Part shown: one piece after another, positions 1 through 11,954 of the stretch
Layout of the letters: every line of letters begins with the position of its first letter
Position numbering within the stretch: position 1 is the stretch's first letter
NCBI RefSeq assembly: GCF_018873765.1
Contig: NC_057922.1
Coordinates: 67,108,755 to 67,172,754 of the forward strand
Reading direction: 5' to 3'
DNA: 64,000 nucleotides
DNA from: Telopea speciosissima
Lineage: Eukaryota; Streptophyta; Magnoliopsida; Proteales; Proteaceae
Program-made: the position numbers and the translations under genes
The notes under the pieces: model-generated
Seen by the model: only the letters and a program-made list of their open reading frames with translations
The model's database searches: none
What the model was told of the DNA's origin: nothing

Positions 1-627
1 GTTATACTTTACAATTTATTGTTTAAATTTTGCAATTTTTATTTAGTATCTAGTTATCTATTGGTTTACCCAAAAAAAAGGCTAATTATCTATTGAACGA
101 AAATATTTACAATTTTAAGATTGGGCTAAGTTTTTTAACCCAAAGAAAAGTTTAATAGTCAATTGAGTATGAAACAAACCAATGCCCAATCACATGTGTC
201 TCATTTTTTTAATGCGTAGGACGACATAAATGGCAAAAAAGCAGGGCAAGTCAAGGCCAATCAAGCCCTAGCAAAAATCAGGGTCAATCAGGGCCAATCC
301 TGCCCAGCCCCGCCTGATCAGTGTCAATTAGGGTCTGGCTGGGCTGGGCTGAGCCTGGCAGGGTTGGGCCTGGGCTGAGATATCTCAGCCCGACCTAGGG
401 CCGGGTTGGGCTTGGGTTGAACTAAGAGGGCTCAGGGTTGGGCTAGGGTTTTAAAAAACATGGCAGCAATACAAGGTTTTTTTTTTTTTGTGGGTGGGTG
501 GGGGTTGGAGGTACTACAACTGTGATGTGTGTCTCAGCAATTCAAGTTCAGACATTCAAAATTGTGATCCTTAAGATCCTATATGTGCCCTTTTTTCACT
601 AACTTCTGTTCCTCCATGGTTGATTAG
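1..627. other. Upstream stretch, probably intron of the LKR/SDH gene
   Basis: No exon is recognised here. Positions 200-450 are a low-complexity stretch rich in GGGCTGGGC and GGGTTGGGC words, of a kind often seen inside non-autonomous transposons. A poly-T/G tract lies near 478-505. The next exon begins at 628 in the middle of a codon, so the preceding exon must lie further upstream or outside the window, and this stretch is most simply intron. Confidence 0.4.
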
Positions 628-2479
628 ATTTTTGGGACTTCACGAGTGCACAGAAATTCCTCTATCCTGCCAAAGTGCATTTGATGTAATCTGTCTACGC
701 ATGGAAGAGAGATTGACCTACTCTAACACAGAGCAGGTATTTTTTCCTAATCAGCACAATACTCTGATGCCTTTGAGTCTCTGATCAACCCCAATATTAT
801 ATATTTTTTTTGGAAGAAAAAGAAATAAACCTTAAGATTAATCATTTCCTCTGATAGTTACATAATTCCTTAAAGAACCCATGAACCACACAAACTTGCC
901 TAGAAAATTTTTTAGACACATCCGGAAAATGTTGCCTTGGATTCCCAAGAGAAGATTTTCAGTTAAATGTGAACTATGTAATCAAAGATGAGGGATAATT
1001 AGATAAGTATCTCCCTTAATGACAACTGATGTAGATTGTTTTTGTGCATACAATTCCTGAAATTCATACCCACCCTTGTTGGGTTATTCTGCATGTATAC
1101 AAAATGCATGAATTATGAAGTTCATTCAGCTATAAAAAAAAGGGCATACCCAGTGCACGAGGCCAACGCCCCTGTGGGGTCTGGGGAAGGTCATAATGGA
1201 CGCAGCCTTAACCCCCCCTTCGCGGAGAGGCTGTTTCCCGACTTGAACCCGTGAGCACTAGACCACAATGGAGAAACCTTAATGTTGTGCCGAATTCTGC
1301 CCTCTAGGAAGTTCATTCAGCTATATGCTCCCTTAATTAAAACTGATATAGCTTGTTTTTGTGCCCACAATTCCTGGAATTGATATCCACCCTTCGTTAT
1401 TTATTGATTTTGAAGTTTATTTAGCTATTTAAAGAGTATTTTGGATTTTCTTTATGCTTCATTTGGCTGTCCAGTAACTTTAGAGTTTTTTTATGGGATG
1501 TACTGGAATAGTCAATCCTAATAACCATAATCAGTTTTTCATTAAAGAACTCACTTTTCATTGTTGTTGATTAAAATTTTCCGGATAACCATACATATCT
1601 ATGGAGAAAAATGCATCTAGACAAATAAAAGTGAATTAAGACATAAATTTACAAGTAATAACAAGACTGTCAAAAGAAGTTAAGAAGAAGACAATGAAGC
1701 CAATGTGGCTTTTGCTAATTCTTATTGGATGCTTGATGTCAAAGGACATGGTGCTTTTGCATCATGAAGTGGAGGTTGGTTTCCCAGATGGACAACCTAC
1801 GGAGAACCAGCGGTCCACTTTATTGGAATTCGGAAGGATGAAGAATGGGAAAACAAGCACTGCGATGGCTCTCACTGTCGGAATTCCAGCAGCCATAGGA
1901 GCTCTGGTATTACCTACAAATCTGACTGTTTTTCCTTACCATGACCTGACAATCTTATGGGACTAATTTATATGTCTTACGCTTTTGCAGCTTTTACTTG
2001 AAAACGGAATCAAGACAAGAGGTGTAATAAGGCCTCTTGACCCTGAAGTCTACGTGCCAAGTAAGGGTGACACTATCTTGTTCAATTCTCATCTTGTTAA
2101 AAGGTGGTTTGCCTAGATGGTGGCAGTTCCATTGCCTGGACATAATCAGATCACTGGATAATGTGCCTCAAGTCCCAGGCAATGATTAAGGATATATAGA
2201 CTTGTAACCTTTCACAGAGAAACAGCACCTGGTCCTCGGCATGATTTTGATACTACCATTCTGCAGTCTGTTGTAGAACAGATGCCTTGGGCCTAAAGGT
2301 GGAACTGGAATGCATTAATAGGATGATAAGAGAGGACATATGACTTGACTTTTCACTATATTGCTCTCTTCTTTCCACTTAATTTATTGAAAATTGAACC
2401 ATACGTTTCCATGTGTGGTTTTGCAGCTCTGGATCTTTTAGAAGCTTATGGTTTCAAGTTGCTGGAGAAGATAGAGTAG
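628..2479 (+). CDS. LKR/SDH: Lysine-ketoglutarate reductase/saccharopine dehydrogenase (LKR/SDH), 3' end only
   Basis: C-terminal saccharopine dehydrogenase part of the bifunctional enzyme that opens lysine catabolism: LKR joins lysine and 2-oxoglutarate to saccharopine, and SDH cleaves it to glutamate and aminoadipate semialdehyde. Four exons join in frame: 628-736, 1745-1906, 1991-2060 and 2427-2479 (TAG 2477-2479). Landmarks are FLGLHECTEIP with CLRMEERL (exon 1), DMVLLHHEVEV, LLEFG, and TAMALTVGIPAAIGAL (exon 2), KTRGVIRP and EVYVP (exon 3), and LDLLEAYGFKLLEKIE (exon 4), matching the conserved end of the plant enzyme. All introns are GT-AG. About 130 codons are present; the usual protein is over 1,000 residues. 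Exon 1 starts with the third base of a codon, so at least one exon lies upstream. Intron 1 carries a SINE. Whether the upstream part is intact cannot be judged here. Confidence 0.88.
1117..1325 (-). mobile_element. tRNA-derived SINE (copy 1) with perfect 18-bp target duplication
   Basis: The element body is 1135-1307, flanked by the identical 18-mer gaagttcattcagctata at 1117-1134 and 1308-1325. Read on the minus strand it starts with a degenerate pol III box A (about 1276-1291), then box B (reverse complement of 1240-1251, GGGTTCAAGTC), and ends in a T run (reverse of 1135-1142). It closely resembles the element at 62248-62424. It lies in intron 1 of the LKR/SDH gene, antisense to it. This is a well-populated plant SINE type, possibly Au-like; I do not assign a family name. 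Confidence 0.9.
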
Positions 2480-3842
2480 CCTTTAGGTCAGTCACCATCT
2501 CTGCCTGCTTGTATTGTTTCTGCAGGCACTCAAATTTAAATACATGAGTCCAATCTAAGATAAACTGAATCTGTTTCCTACTCTTTTATAGGATATTGAA
2601 TAATGTAAAGGATACTCCAAGGTCAATTTATGAAGAACCAGTGGAGTGGCAGATTTGAGCTAAAGACCAGAGAAGGCTACAATTCAGGTCGCTAATAAAC
2701 TCGGACGTCCTCGTTGTGCATGCATAGTGTGTCAATGTAGAACAAGGAGAAGGGTCGACTTTCAAGTTTCAACCTATGGGAAAGGGCTTAGTGCAAACTG
2801 TGACTGTTATATGATATGGTCCAATTGTTGTCCTTCAGATACTTATATTTTAAACCATGAACGATATACATAGTTCAACAGTAGTTCAGATTCCAGCGTG
2901 TAACCTATGTATGCTATATTATATGTTTTGACTTCTGTCCTTCAGACATCTTCATAATATGTGAGTGTAGATCTGAATGGCTGACCTGATTCTAGAGACG
3001 TGTTAAAACCTACACAATATTAGTGCTATGATCAGGTAGGCTATAAACTCCTTGGAATACAACCTCTCCATGCATGACCTGCCATACCTGTTCATTCATA
3101 GTGATAGCAGTAAGTATATTCCATAATTCCTGATTTAAGCATGATGTCTAATAAGTAAAAAAACTGCTGTAAATTTTATTAAGAAATAAAAAAAAAAAAA
3201 AAAACAAAAACTTCAAAATTTTGATGGTAAGGTTAGGGAATCTTAAGAAGCATGCATGTATAACCATAGTTAGTAAGTTCGGGAATGGCAACAATACGGG
3301 AACGGATACGTATGGCAGTCAAATGGACTGTACAGCAATAATACTTTTAAAAAAATCCAGTGCAATAAAACGCTACGATAATAATACGGTATGCGTTTAA
3401 TACGTGTATAATACGGTTACTCTGTAAAAATCTGGGAGCAAAAATACGGGTATATATTCACTATGTAATAGACATGTACACCTAAGAAACACAATAATAG
3501 CATTTACTGATGTGTCAAAATATATAGTTTGATTGGTTAAGAAGTCAAGATTCATTACATTCTTTATTGTAGGGATTAGAATGCCCAATCAAAAGGGATG
3601 ATTGAAATGAATATTGCTTATATCCCGGACCCACTTCAATACTTAATAGAGTTTTATCAAATAGCGGAAACAAATGGGAATCACTGTATCAGATAATATA
3701 AAATTATATCATAGATGTGTCAAAAAAAAAAATTATATCATAGATGGGTTAATCTTATTGTACATAATCTAACAAATATTAGAATGACAGTTAATGTAGG
3801 AAAATAGAGGGGACAGTAAAGAGCATCTATATAGTAGGGAAA
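2480..3842. other. 3' UTR / intergenic stretch after LKR/SDH
   Basis: The first few hundred bases are probably 3' UTR of LKR/SDH; two pyrimidine-AG acceptor-like sites near 2522 and 2593 allow a spliced UTR. Poly-A tracts lie near 3187-3204. Positions 3250-3450 hold an AATACGG-rich segment (aatacggg, aatacggt, aatacgg) of the type seen inside degenerate MITEs. No coding sequence is recognised. Confidence 0.4.
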
Positions 3843-4049
3843 GTGAAGATGGCGATGGCAGAGGAGCTTGCATCTCCCTCAGATGTTGCTGCAACTCCAG
3901 CTACTGGAGTTTCACAAAGGGGATGCCTCGTGGTCTGGCAAATGTTTCCTGATAAGTGGCTGGTACAGCTGGTCGTTGGTGGCCACAAAGTCGTTGCCGA
4001 CAGTGACGGCAATGTGGCCTGGAGACACACTCCTTGGCTCGGCAGTTAA
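3843..4049 (+). pseudogene. Orphan DUF620 gene fragment
   Basis: An open stretch of about 67 codons (first ATG at 3849, stop TAA 4047-4049) matches one internal part of plant DUF620 proteins. Visible landmarks are KMAMAEE, then a variable spacer, then LVVWQMFPDKW, a short VVGG block, and VAWRHTPWLGS. In intact genes this block sits mid-protein and is followed by a long conserved region starting near the HTPW motif. Here the frame stops straight after it and no downstream or upstream DUF620 exons are visible. It is therefore a gene relic or a captured fragment rather than a working gene. DUF620 proteins have no firmly established function. I found no flanking inverted repeats by eye. Confidence 0.6.
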
Positions 4050-5355
4050 TTTAGCTTAAACATTTCTGGGTTTTCACTAGCTTGGAAAAAGAACGAGGAT
4101 GAACATATTGATTATTTAAAAGAACGGGGAAATCTCGGTTCACTGAAGCTCATACCTTTGGGTTTCTTGTTGAGCTAGAAATTCGCACCACCATGGCTGA
4201 TGCTTGTTGAGAATTGAGATAGAAATATGCAGCACCGCAAGGACAACGTGGGAGAGAATGGAGAGTACAAATGTTTCTTGCCCTAGGTTGCAGAGGAGAT
4301 GCCGAGATGCCTGCGCTTCTACCTTGAAACCAGAACAGAATCTATATGAAAGAAGATGAAATAGGGTGGGCGAGCGAGCAAGAGAGAGAGAGCAACAGAT
4401 ATGGGAAGTCTGCCGCCGCTGAGCTACAGGAGACCAGAAGGTTTGCTTTGCCTTAGGTTGAGATTTGAGAATGGAGAAGTCGAGGATGAAAGATTTGGTA
4501 TTTTGGTTTGAGTTTTTTCTTAAGGAGGGAGGGTCTTTGTTCAAAAGAAACTATAAAGATATAGAGATAAAAGTCATTCCAGACAGAAATGCAGGAAGAT
4601 TATTGACAGTAGGGTTCATAAGGGGATCCGTTCATATGTGGTAGCTGAACACATGAATGATTTCATATAAATAAAAAATAAATAAAAAGCAGCCACACAC
4701 ATGGATGAAGAGTGCTAGGAGGGTAAGAGACAATGCACAAAAGAGGGCATGAAGGGCTTTGAGAAGACGATGTTGTATGTTATCACAAGAAATGACGGTT
4801 AGAGTACCCAGAAAAAACCCTCAAAACTTTGATTGAGATCTGATAGATATGACATCTGTCAGTTTTGCAGGTTTTTGGGAACCAGATCGACAGTAACATG
4901 CCCCTTTGTTTATCAAGCAGCTTTACATGATAACCTATCAATTATCCATCATATATTTTTGGGTTTGTGGTCTTTGCAATGAGGAGGATGTGCTTTATGT
5001 GCACTTTAATTATGTTATGTTTATTGTGGCCATATCAAATGTTACGCAGGATTAAATGCTTACTCATCAACTTGATACTTATCTAATCTGTTCCATCCAT
5101 TAATCTACTCTTATCTCAATATTTCAATACCCTCTATCTGTCTTCTCCTATTGAGATTTTAAGGCTAGCTCCTCTCTCTCATGTCTTCCTCTTTTCATCA
5201 CATTACTCCTCTATTAGGAAACCTTATATATTCCAAATTCTTCATTGAAAAACTAACTCCTGGTCTTTACCATCTTATCTCAAAGGAAACTAAATCACCC
5301 CTCCCTCCAATCCTCACTCTCTCTTCCCCCCCCCCCCCCCCTATCCCCCTCCATC

Positions 5356-5403
<48 letters not shown>

Positions 5404-7965
5404 CTATATATAAACTATAAAGTTTCTCTTACCCTATTAGAGTTCTATTTCTCAAGTCTCAATTGAAAAATTGATTTCTTTATACCATTCTCCTTTTAAA
5501 AGGACATGGTCTTTTCTTATTCTAACAAATCAAGGTATTTGATTCTTTCTTTTTTGTTTTTCCATTATTTTTTTATTATATTTCTATATCTATTTTCAGT
5601 GGTTAATCTTCTTCAATCTCTGATTTTGTGCTTATGAGTTCTATATACCACTTAGTCATGTTGATGAGTTCTATGTCCAACTCAGTCCTAGAAAGGATCA
5701 TCAGTTTTCACTCATGCATTGGTTTCAGATATTTTTTTCAGGAGATTGCTGAAATAGTTATGAATATCACAGAAAGTTTTCCATGCTTAAGGTAATCACT
5801 AACCAATAACCATTGACCTACTATCCCATGTCGGGCTCAACTTTTCTAGAAATATCAGGTGTTCTCAGAGTTTGGTCTTAAAGCTGGGGACTGGTCATTT
5901 TTTGTCGACAGTCTGGGTCTGCTTATTTCTGCTTTACAGGCTTTGGTTCTTCTAATCTATCTCTTGAAAAGAGAAAACGTTAACAACGCTTGAAGGTCAA
6001 TGATTAATTTTTTTCAGTCTTCTGACTACCATTTTGTTGGCAAGTCGTCTGTTTAGTACCAAGAAGAACTCAAAAGTTAAACTAAGCATCGGTATGAGAG
6101 AGATAAGAACAGATAAGCACAGGGAGAATGAAAGTTTTTCAGCCAAGTGAGGAATAGTTTTTTATGTTAAACTGAAATTTAATACAGGTATTGTGGCCTC
6201 TGTGAATTTGTTAAAATCTGAAATTTTGTTATCAGAATTGGAATCCAATACATTACGATATGAAATTAGTTCGACTAATATAGTGATTGGAGCTCTATTT
6301 TATGCTCCAAATCTCTGAATTTATAGGATTATCAACTTTGATTTGGTTCTTTAATTATAATACATGGATAACTAAATAATTTGATTGTAGTCATATTCGA
6401 GTTTCATCCCTATAATGATTTTGTAATCTGATTTGAAGTCCGCAGAATATAGAACATGAATTTGATTCTTGAGTGGCAGCCTATATAGAATTTGATTCAA
6501 GTTTCTTGAGGTGCAGCCCTATGGATGTGTGTGTAGAAAATGATTTAATGTTTGGATTATACCCTTATGGTTGACTTAAAAAGGACAGTGCACGAGGCAC
6601 TATTATGGGTGACTACAATTGATAATTAAAGTAAGGCTCCATCTATCATTTTATCTTTTTCCTAAAATGCATTCCATAATGTATATGAAACCGGATGTGA
6701 AACTGAGTAGAATGCTCTTCCAACATTGATGGAAGCTTCCAACGATTTTCAATATACAATATACTAGTACATTTCATTTGTGTGATTCTTTACCTAACTT
6801 AAATGTTATTTTCAGTAAATTTATGCACCTTTAGAAGCATTGTTGTGCTTATTATAGTATTTTGCCTCTCCTCATCTCATAAGGTGTTAGACCAAGAGGT
6901 GTCTACGTAATGAGACAAGTAGAAGAAATAGAAATACCAAACTACAAAAAATAAATTCTGCCAACTTACAAGTTCAATTAATGACAAGTTGATGAAAGTG
7001 ATGTCACCAAATAGTAACACACCAACAAAACCAGGTTGAGATGCACCAAAGAGATGTTGTCCTTAAGCTTTAAAACGCCCCCTATGTGAGTTTAAAAGCA
7101 CCCGAACCCAACCCGTCACCTTACAAGTTCAATTAATGGCAAGTTGATGAAAGCAACGTCGCTGTGTGAGGTTAAAAGCACCCAAACCCAACCTGTCAAT
7201 TTGGACAAGGGATACCTCTCTCTAGAACCTCCAACCCTTAGGTTTCAATCCCCACTTATAAGTTTGGGAAACCACTCTTCCACTTCCAATGTGGGACTAA
7301 AAGTTGTACATTTTGTTCACATTACCAAATGCAAGAATTCAAATATTGGAGGGAAAGTAAAAAGTGCTTTAGAAACTTTCAAAAGATAATTCAAAAGCAA
7401 ATAAATACAACATAAGATTTCAGATAGTTAATTATCAAACCTATAACAAAAGAAATGAATATCTAATTAACCCTCCTTTCCCTGCTCCCCTGCAAGGTTC
7501 TGCAAATCATGGCGAGAAGTTGTCACTTGTCCTTACTATTGGGCTGACATTCATGTCAAGTTGTAGGTTCAATTATCGGTTTAGTAAAGGAAGGAGTCAT
7601 TCATCATCCCCTACATCCACCCCATCTCATGAGATTAGACGAGTCACAGTGGACAATCTTATCTAAGATCGGTGAATTTGATGAAAGTAGAAAAGATGAA
7701 TCATAGGGAACAGCTTGATCTAGCATCGAATTTGATGAAGCAAAAAAAAATTTAGAGACCATGAAAAATGCAAGCTTCTTTTTAGTGACTTCAAATCTTG
7801 ATGCCCACCGAGTAATCCATGGTCAAACAATTATGCTCTAGAGAATGGAACTTTTACTTCATCCCTGTTGTATTTAGTTTATAAAACTTTTAATAATTTT
7901 AGTGGACTTGGAAGATCAACTTGCGATTTGAACATCTGTTTCATACATCATTCAAATGAGAGGGG
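4050..7965. other. Intergenic, AT-rich, microsatellites
   Basis: No gene recognised. A minus-strand open stretch at 4140-4544 has no familiar domain, and its serine/leucine-rich content and the AG-rich repeat within it suggest chance. A poly-C run (5326-5341) is followed by a (CT)n microsatellite (5359-5400). Between 6965 and 7200 short blocks recur: ttacaagttcaattaatg at about 6965 and 7122, and aaaagcaccc followed by an aacccaacc block at about 7093 and 7175, suggesting local duplication. Confidence 0.4.
5326..5400. repeat. poly-C run and (CT)n microsatellite
   Basis: A 16-base C run (5326-5341) followed by a CT dinucleotide tract (5359-5400). Simple repeat. Confidence 0.95.
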
Positions 7966-8070
7966 TGAATGTTCACGTACGTGAACAACTCACAGCCGTT
8001 TAGATGGAACATTTTCTCAAAATGGATTCCATCTGAACAGCTGTGAGTTGTTCACGTACTTGAACATTCC
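7966..8070. repeat. Fold-back element (about 105-bp hairpin)
   Basis: The arm starting gaatgttcacgtacgtgaac, followed by aactcacagc, is repeated in inverted orientation at the other end as gctgtgagtt and then gttcacgtacttgaacattc, with a short AT-rich loop (attttctcaaaat). The arms are about 45 bp and nearly perfect, so the whole unit can fold into one hairpin. It looks like a small fold-back MITE; no clear target duplication was found. Each end contains the palindrome gttcacgtacgtgaac or a one-base variant. Confidence 0.75.
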
Positions 8071-9237
8071 TTGCACACTATTAAAATATTTGTTGACAAC
8101 ATGAACTTATTGCTACCAGGAAATAGAGATGCATCGTGAATTGTTTAGGTTGAGTTGAGAACCCTGGCTAAATCTTAAATGGTTCCTGACAACCTGACTA
8201 CTCCAATATGAAGTACCTGTGTTTCATTGGATTTTAGGTTTCTTTACTGACTTTAATGGAATATGTATTTTACAGCATGCATGGTTATCTTGAAGTTTAA
8301 TAATTCGTTCTTTTTCTTGCTTTGAACTAATAATAAATTTTTAAATTTTTTTTGTTGATGTGAAATAGGGTTGGGAATTTTCAGCAGATATTTATAGGAT
8401 TAATTTTCAATGCTTATTAATTGTATCTTCATTTGAGTTATTAGTACTTTGAATTTTGTCCAAAAACACTCCTCAGCAGAATGAGTTCCTCATTTTTAGT
8501 TTTTGTACCATCATTAGCGATATAGTAGTAATAGTTAACAAGTTTAAATGTAGAACCCAATCCCCCTTTAATTTTAAATTTTCCAACTATACATATGAAT
8601 TGAACAATAACAGATTTCCATCTCTTCCCTGAAGCCCATAATTTTTCAAATGATTCAGCTCATAAACAATCAATCAATCAAAAACTACATCCTGTTCAGC
8701 CATTTTGGTGTTGGTTCACATGAGCCAGAGCTAAATGACTTATTTCTTACTGTCTGAAAGTGCAATTAATCAAGCTAATTTTATTGTTCATGGTGTTATT
8801 CTGAAATGGTCAAATTGTGAGAAGACATCCTATAAACTTATATACATTTAATTAATTTATTTTCAGGACAATTTATAGGAGAACAAGTTTCCAAAAGATG
8901 AGCAAAAAGTCTGAAGCTCTGCAACTTTATGCTTTAGGTTGATGAATTTCTCATGAAATGTAGTAACCGACCCTAAGCGACCGCTAACATATCATTATCA
9001 AGGAATCTTGAACCTTCAATATTTGTCTTTCCTCTTATTCTTCCCAGTGGACTATTTAAACTGAAGCGAAAATCATTTCAAATTAATAATCTCATAATTA
9101 AAGACCAACATATTGGATCCTACATAGGAAAAAATATAGGGGGTGGAGGATTGGGAGATGACTTTCATTACTACTTAGATAACTGTGTAAATATTCTACA
9201 TTTTAAGCAAAGTATCAATCGATTAAACTAGTAATAG

Positions 9238-9268
<31 letters not shown>

Positions 9269-10734
9269 ATTTATTTATTTTAAATAGCAGTTAGTTAATC
9301 CCTGGCCTGCACTCGATCATTTATATGCCAAGCTAGCATCATTAACACCTTCTGGTCATTGAAGAAATATGAATCTCCACACTCTGTAGAGAATGTATAC
9401 ATTTACTTTTTTACTACAAAACTTAAAGCTGTCTCAATCCATCCTTTGTTTGTCAAAAAGTAACATGTCCGATCAAATTTAAAAATAGCTAATCAAAATG
9501 CAAGTTCTTTCTTAAGTTTTACACCTCTGATAACCATTTTATAGCAGTTTGAATTGTATGATTTGAGTCCTCTTAGCTCCTTCCTTAGCTTGCAAATATG
9601 CAAAAGAGTAGAGCTAGTCAGCTTGGGCATGCAAAGGGATATATATGCTCATTCAAAGATGATATGATCAGACTCTCTTTTTGTGGTGGCATATCATCCA
9701 AGGATATCTAGAGCTGTAAGCAGGACAACTAATTACTACTCCGGTTGAATCCACTACCCTCAATTATCAAGTTCTCTATGGCGACAGATCTAGATGGTAT
9801 AATGCCACAACGGACCACATTGGTCTAAGTTTTGATATGATCACCAACTTTAATGGGAGCTGAGAAAGCCTCAACCATAGCACCTTCCAAATTTGAGTTT
9901 GTGGACACTCCAATTTATTTATTTTTTGGGTGGGTCAGGGAACCCTAGACATGAGTTCACAATGGGCTCATGTTTACATGCCTTATATAAATTTTTGGGA
10001 AAATTACATAAATCTCCAGAATTGAACGGCCCCCAACATTTAAGGGTTTCATGGCAGCTTGAGTAGTGAGTGGTTTTGTTTGGGCTCAACACAGTTTACT
10101 GTAGTACTCCCACCTTCTTTGCAGAACTGTAGCCGCGAGTTGTGATGGTGGTTTGAAGTAAGAATGGTTATTTCCAATCTATTTTTTTTGTTTATTTTTT
10201 TTTTTTTTTTTTTTTTTGTTTTTTCCTCTCACCACATCCAGAATCGAACTTGTGTTATTCCAAATTGATTCCTTCAAATTTCATTCTCTTCCTCTATACA
10301 CGGAAGTCGCATTTTCCGATATTGGTTAGTTAACTAGTACCTATTCCTCTAAACATGTTTGATGAATTCACATCAACTCATATCTTCCTATTCTCATTCT
10401 ATATCTTGATCCTTGTACCATAGCATGGGTCTTTGTTGTTTTGCTTTTGTTGATTCTTATTTTGGCACATTCAATTCATGTTTCTTCAACTTAAAAACAG
10501 AGTAAAGGGATACATGTGTAGTTGATTTTGATGTTGTTGATTAGCAGCCTAGTAGGTGCTTGGTGTAATGCCCCAATGGAATCAAGGGAAAACCCATGAT
10601 CCTTTACTCATGCAATGGGCATGGGAAATCTTGGTGGGAATTTATATCTCCTATCCTTCATCTATTGTCCTGGTAGCTTTGTGAAATATTGGTGGTGATT
10701 TATTCAGATTTTTTCCTATTTACATATACTAGTG
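8071..10734. other. Intergenic region upstream of the cupin gene
   Basis: AT-rich with long T tracts at 9236-9263 and 10182-10217. No coding sequence, tRNA or recognisable transposon end was found. The last few hundred bases are presumably promoter and 5' UTR of the cupin gene, but no convincing TATA box stands out. Confidence 0.4.
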
Positions 10735-10791
10735 ATGTCGCTGGGATTCATGGCGCCGCCGTCGCCCAGCGGAGCTCGATTGGCACATTAA
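10735..10791 (+). promoter_or_regulatory. Upstream ORF before the cupin start
   Basis: An ATG at 10735 opens an 18-codon reading frame that ends with TAA at 10789-10791, five bases before the cupin ATG, in a different frame. If transcription starts upstream of it, ribosomes would meet it first. Its predicted peptide begins MSLGFMAPPSPSG, which resembles the start of an organelle-targeting peptide, so a small indel separating a former transit peptide from the cupin is an alternative. Confidence 0.35.
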
Positions 10792-10796
10792 GGGCG

Positions 10797-11117
10797 ATGA
10801 AGGTGGATAAGCCACTGGAAGAGCTCTACAACGTGAGAGTAGAGAGAGAAGTATCAAAGGAGCGGCTACATGAGCTTGGTGTCCACAGGTGGTCGATATG
10901 GAAGACAGGAAAGTGCAAATTTCCATGGGACTTGCACGTAGACCAACTTCTCTACATCGAAGAAGGAGAGATCAGAGTAGTTCCCGAAGGCAACGAACGC
11001 TTCATGAGCTTCGTTGCTGGAGACCTTGTTCGCTATCCTAAATGGTTCGAGGTCGATCTCTTCTTCAATGGTCCCTACCGGGAGCGTTACAGATTTAGGG
11101 CTTTCGGCGATGACTAA
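10797..11117 (+). CDS. Small RmlC-like cupin (Cupin_3 / DUF861 family)
   Basis: A one-exon frame of 106 residues from the ATG at 10797 (MKVDKPLEEL) to TAA at 11115-11117. The fold signature is clear: RWSIWKTGKCKFPW, then LLYIEEGEIRVVPEG (first cupin strands) and FVAGDLVRYPKW (second cupin motif), ending in YRFRAFGDD. This matches the plant DUF861 cupins (about 95-130 residues, some with transit peptides), whose substrate is generally unknown. The family's usual WGCPPSKFPW and YLLEGKVKV blocks are recognisable but diverged (WKTGKCKFPW). The start codon is chosen as the first in-frame ATG; the open frame continues upstream without ATG, so a 5' exon encoding a targeting peptide is possible. A short upstream ORF ends five bases before it. 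Confidence 0.72.
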   Translation: MKVDKPLEELYNVRVEREVSKERLHELGVHRWSIWKTGKCKFPWDLHVDQLLYIEEGEIRVVPEGNERFMSFVAGDLVRYPKWFEVDLFFNGPYRERYRFRAFGDD

Positions 11118-11954
11118 GGCTAGATTCTATTTCTACTATGAATTCGACATTTCTGGATATTTACCTTTGCTACAATTTGAATCATGGTTTAGCCAGTGAG
11201 ATAGTCCTTAAATACTGTCTGTTCCTAAGATATCTGATTTAAAAACCCTGTTTTCGATTAGGATTTTTGTTGGATTTGTCTATGGTTTTATCAGAGTAGC
11301 AGCTTATCAGTTACTGAGATACCTTTAGGGCTGCTTCGTTTATGTTCATAAAATTGAAGATTCTTTTATTGCTAATTTTTTGGAAATGAACTGGATTGGG
11401 GTCTGACTAAGCTAGTATCTCACTGAGGTGAGAATCTACTTTGAGTTCCTCATTTTTGAATTTGAAATTGAGAGCCCAACAATCTCCCCTTCAAAAGAAA
11501 AAAAAAAAAAAAAAAAACAAACCACAAGTACAAGTGATGTCATAGGATTTATTTCTTCTCTGTTACTGAAGAATATTTTTTTTGATAAGAAGTTAATTTC
11601 ATGTCTTGATTACATTATATACCATAATGATAATTCAGTTGTAGAGAATTTTTTTTTTTTTAAATCTAATCCCATAATTATACGCTGACTTGGAGAATGG
11701 TATACGAATGTGATAGAATAGATCATCTAGTTTTAACACTTTTTTTCTGCTTTTTGGGAAGCAAAGAGACTTATTAGGAGAAAGGTAAAAAAAATGGACG
11801 AGGAATCCCCCAACGGAAGAATTGTTGTCTTGCTTATGAGTTTTTAACTACTTAGGATTATCAGTTTTCTGAAAATGCTTTCGTGTTCATTTAGTGAGAT
11901 ATAAACAGATTTCTGCAATCTTATCTTCCGTTTCCATGCTTTCATCCAATTCAT
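11118..11954. other. Intergenic stretch
   Basis: Probably 3' UTR of the cupin gene, then AT-rich DNA with A and T homopolymer runs (about 11500-11518 and 11649-11660). Nothing else recognised. Confidence 0.4.

Noticed and set aside
200..460. CRISPR-like or satellite array in the GGGCTGGGC-rich stretch
   Set aside because: Words are irregular, with no fixed period or spacer structure; it is low-complexity transposon-like DNA in a plant nucleus.
4140..4544. 134-codon minus-strand open frame as a gene
   Set aside because: No recognisable domain, strongly biased composition, spans an AG repeat, and no splice or homology support.
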